Shown piece by piece: positions 62,779 through 64,000 of a stretch of DNA of 64,000 nt. A model generated the notes under the pieces. It searched no databases. It had not been told where the DNA came from and was given only the letters and a program-made list of their open reading frames with translations. Position 1 is the first letter of the stretch. Each line of letters starts with the position of its first letter. Origin of the DNA: Flavisphingomonas formosensis (GTDB taxonomy: Bacteria > Pseudomonadota > Alphaproteobacteria > Sphingomonadales > Sphingomonadaceae); assembly GCF_009755815.1 (NCBI RefSeq), contig NZ_WRPK01000005.1:372001-436000 (forward strand), written 5' to 3'. The position numbers were made by a program, and so were the translations under genes.

Positions 62779-64000
<1,222 letters not shown>

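Overview
This 64 kb window is GC-rich DNA from an alphaproteobacterium, most likely of the Sphingomonadales (Sphingomonas, Sphingobium, Rhizorhabdus or Novosphingobium). The evidence is the gene style (two large TonB-dependent receptors, many CoA-ester catabolic genes, quinohaemoprotein dehydrogenases), REP-type palindromes common in sphingomonads, and tightly packed operons with 1-4 base stop/start overlaps. This is inference from content. No rRNA, tRNA, CRISPR array, transposase or replication origin was seen.

Layout. 1-485: 3' end of an HSL-family esterase. 490-8758 (minus): operon of a siderophore-type TonB receptor followed by three exported amidohydrolase-family proteins, one without its metal-binding His pair. 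9262-12182 (plus): a PQQ/haem c dehydrogenase and a TetR regulator. 12367-19237 (plus): crotonase, flavin reductase, double-domain class III CoA-transferase, luciferase-like monooxygenase, SnoaL-like protein, zinc-free MDR reductase. 30963-19253 (minus, convergent): nine tightly spaced genes: APH-fold kinase, SDR, ACAD10/11-like dehydrogenase, MFS transporter, acyl-CoA synthetase, second PQQ/haem dehydrogenase, FadB-like bifunctional enzyme, thiolase-fold protein, DUF35 protein. 31058-33621 (plus): TetR, thiolase, and an RHH/ParE toxin-antitoxin pair. 38365-33658 (minus): CoA-transferase, HSD10-like SDR, crotonase, methylsuccinyl-CoA-dehydrogenase-like flavoprotein. Cytochrome c and an EamA transporter follow. 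48660-40089 (minus): four acyl-CoA-enzyme sets including a probable two-subunit acyl-CoA dehydrogenase. 48934-50399 (plus): P450 plus 3Fe-4S-type ferredoxin. 53299-50471 (minus): MFS plus aldehyde dehydrogenase. 53707-57897 (plus): 1004-aa TonB receptor and PaaG-like isomerase. From about 58 kb the content turns to housekeeping and envelope genes: small Cys/His protein, HtpG, CDP-glycerol-transferase-like protein, PLD-family protein, small membrane protein, and MetY, cut by the window end.

How it fits together. The 9-57 kb part looks like one catabolic island for a hydrophobic, side-chained or cyclic substrate (terpenoid, steroid-like or branched alkyl compound; the identity is not determinable here). 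TonB receptors and MFS carriers import it. P450/ferredoxin, the LLM/flavin reductase pair and PQQ dehydrogenases oxidise it. Acyl-CoA synthetase or CoA-transferases activate it. Many dehydrogenases, hydratases and thiolases shorten it. Two features stand out. One is a kinase plus ACAD set resembling the LvaA/LvaC route for removing a 4-hydroxyl by phosphorylation and elimination. The other is a recurring TGCA-centred, AT-rich motif (often CTATACC-N3-RTGCA) in nearly every promoter region of the island, which suggests a common regulator, perhaps one of the two TetR proteins.
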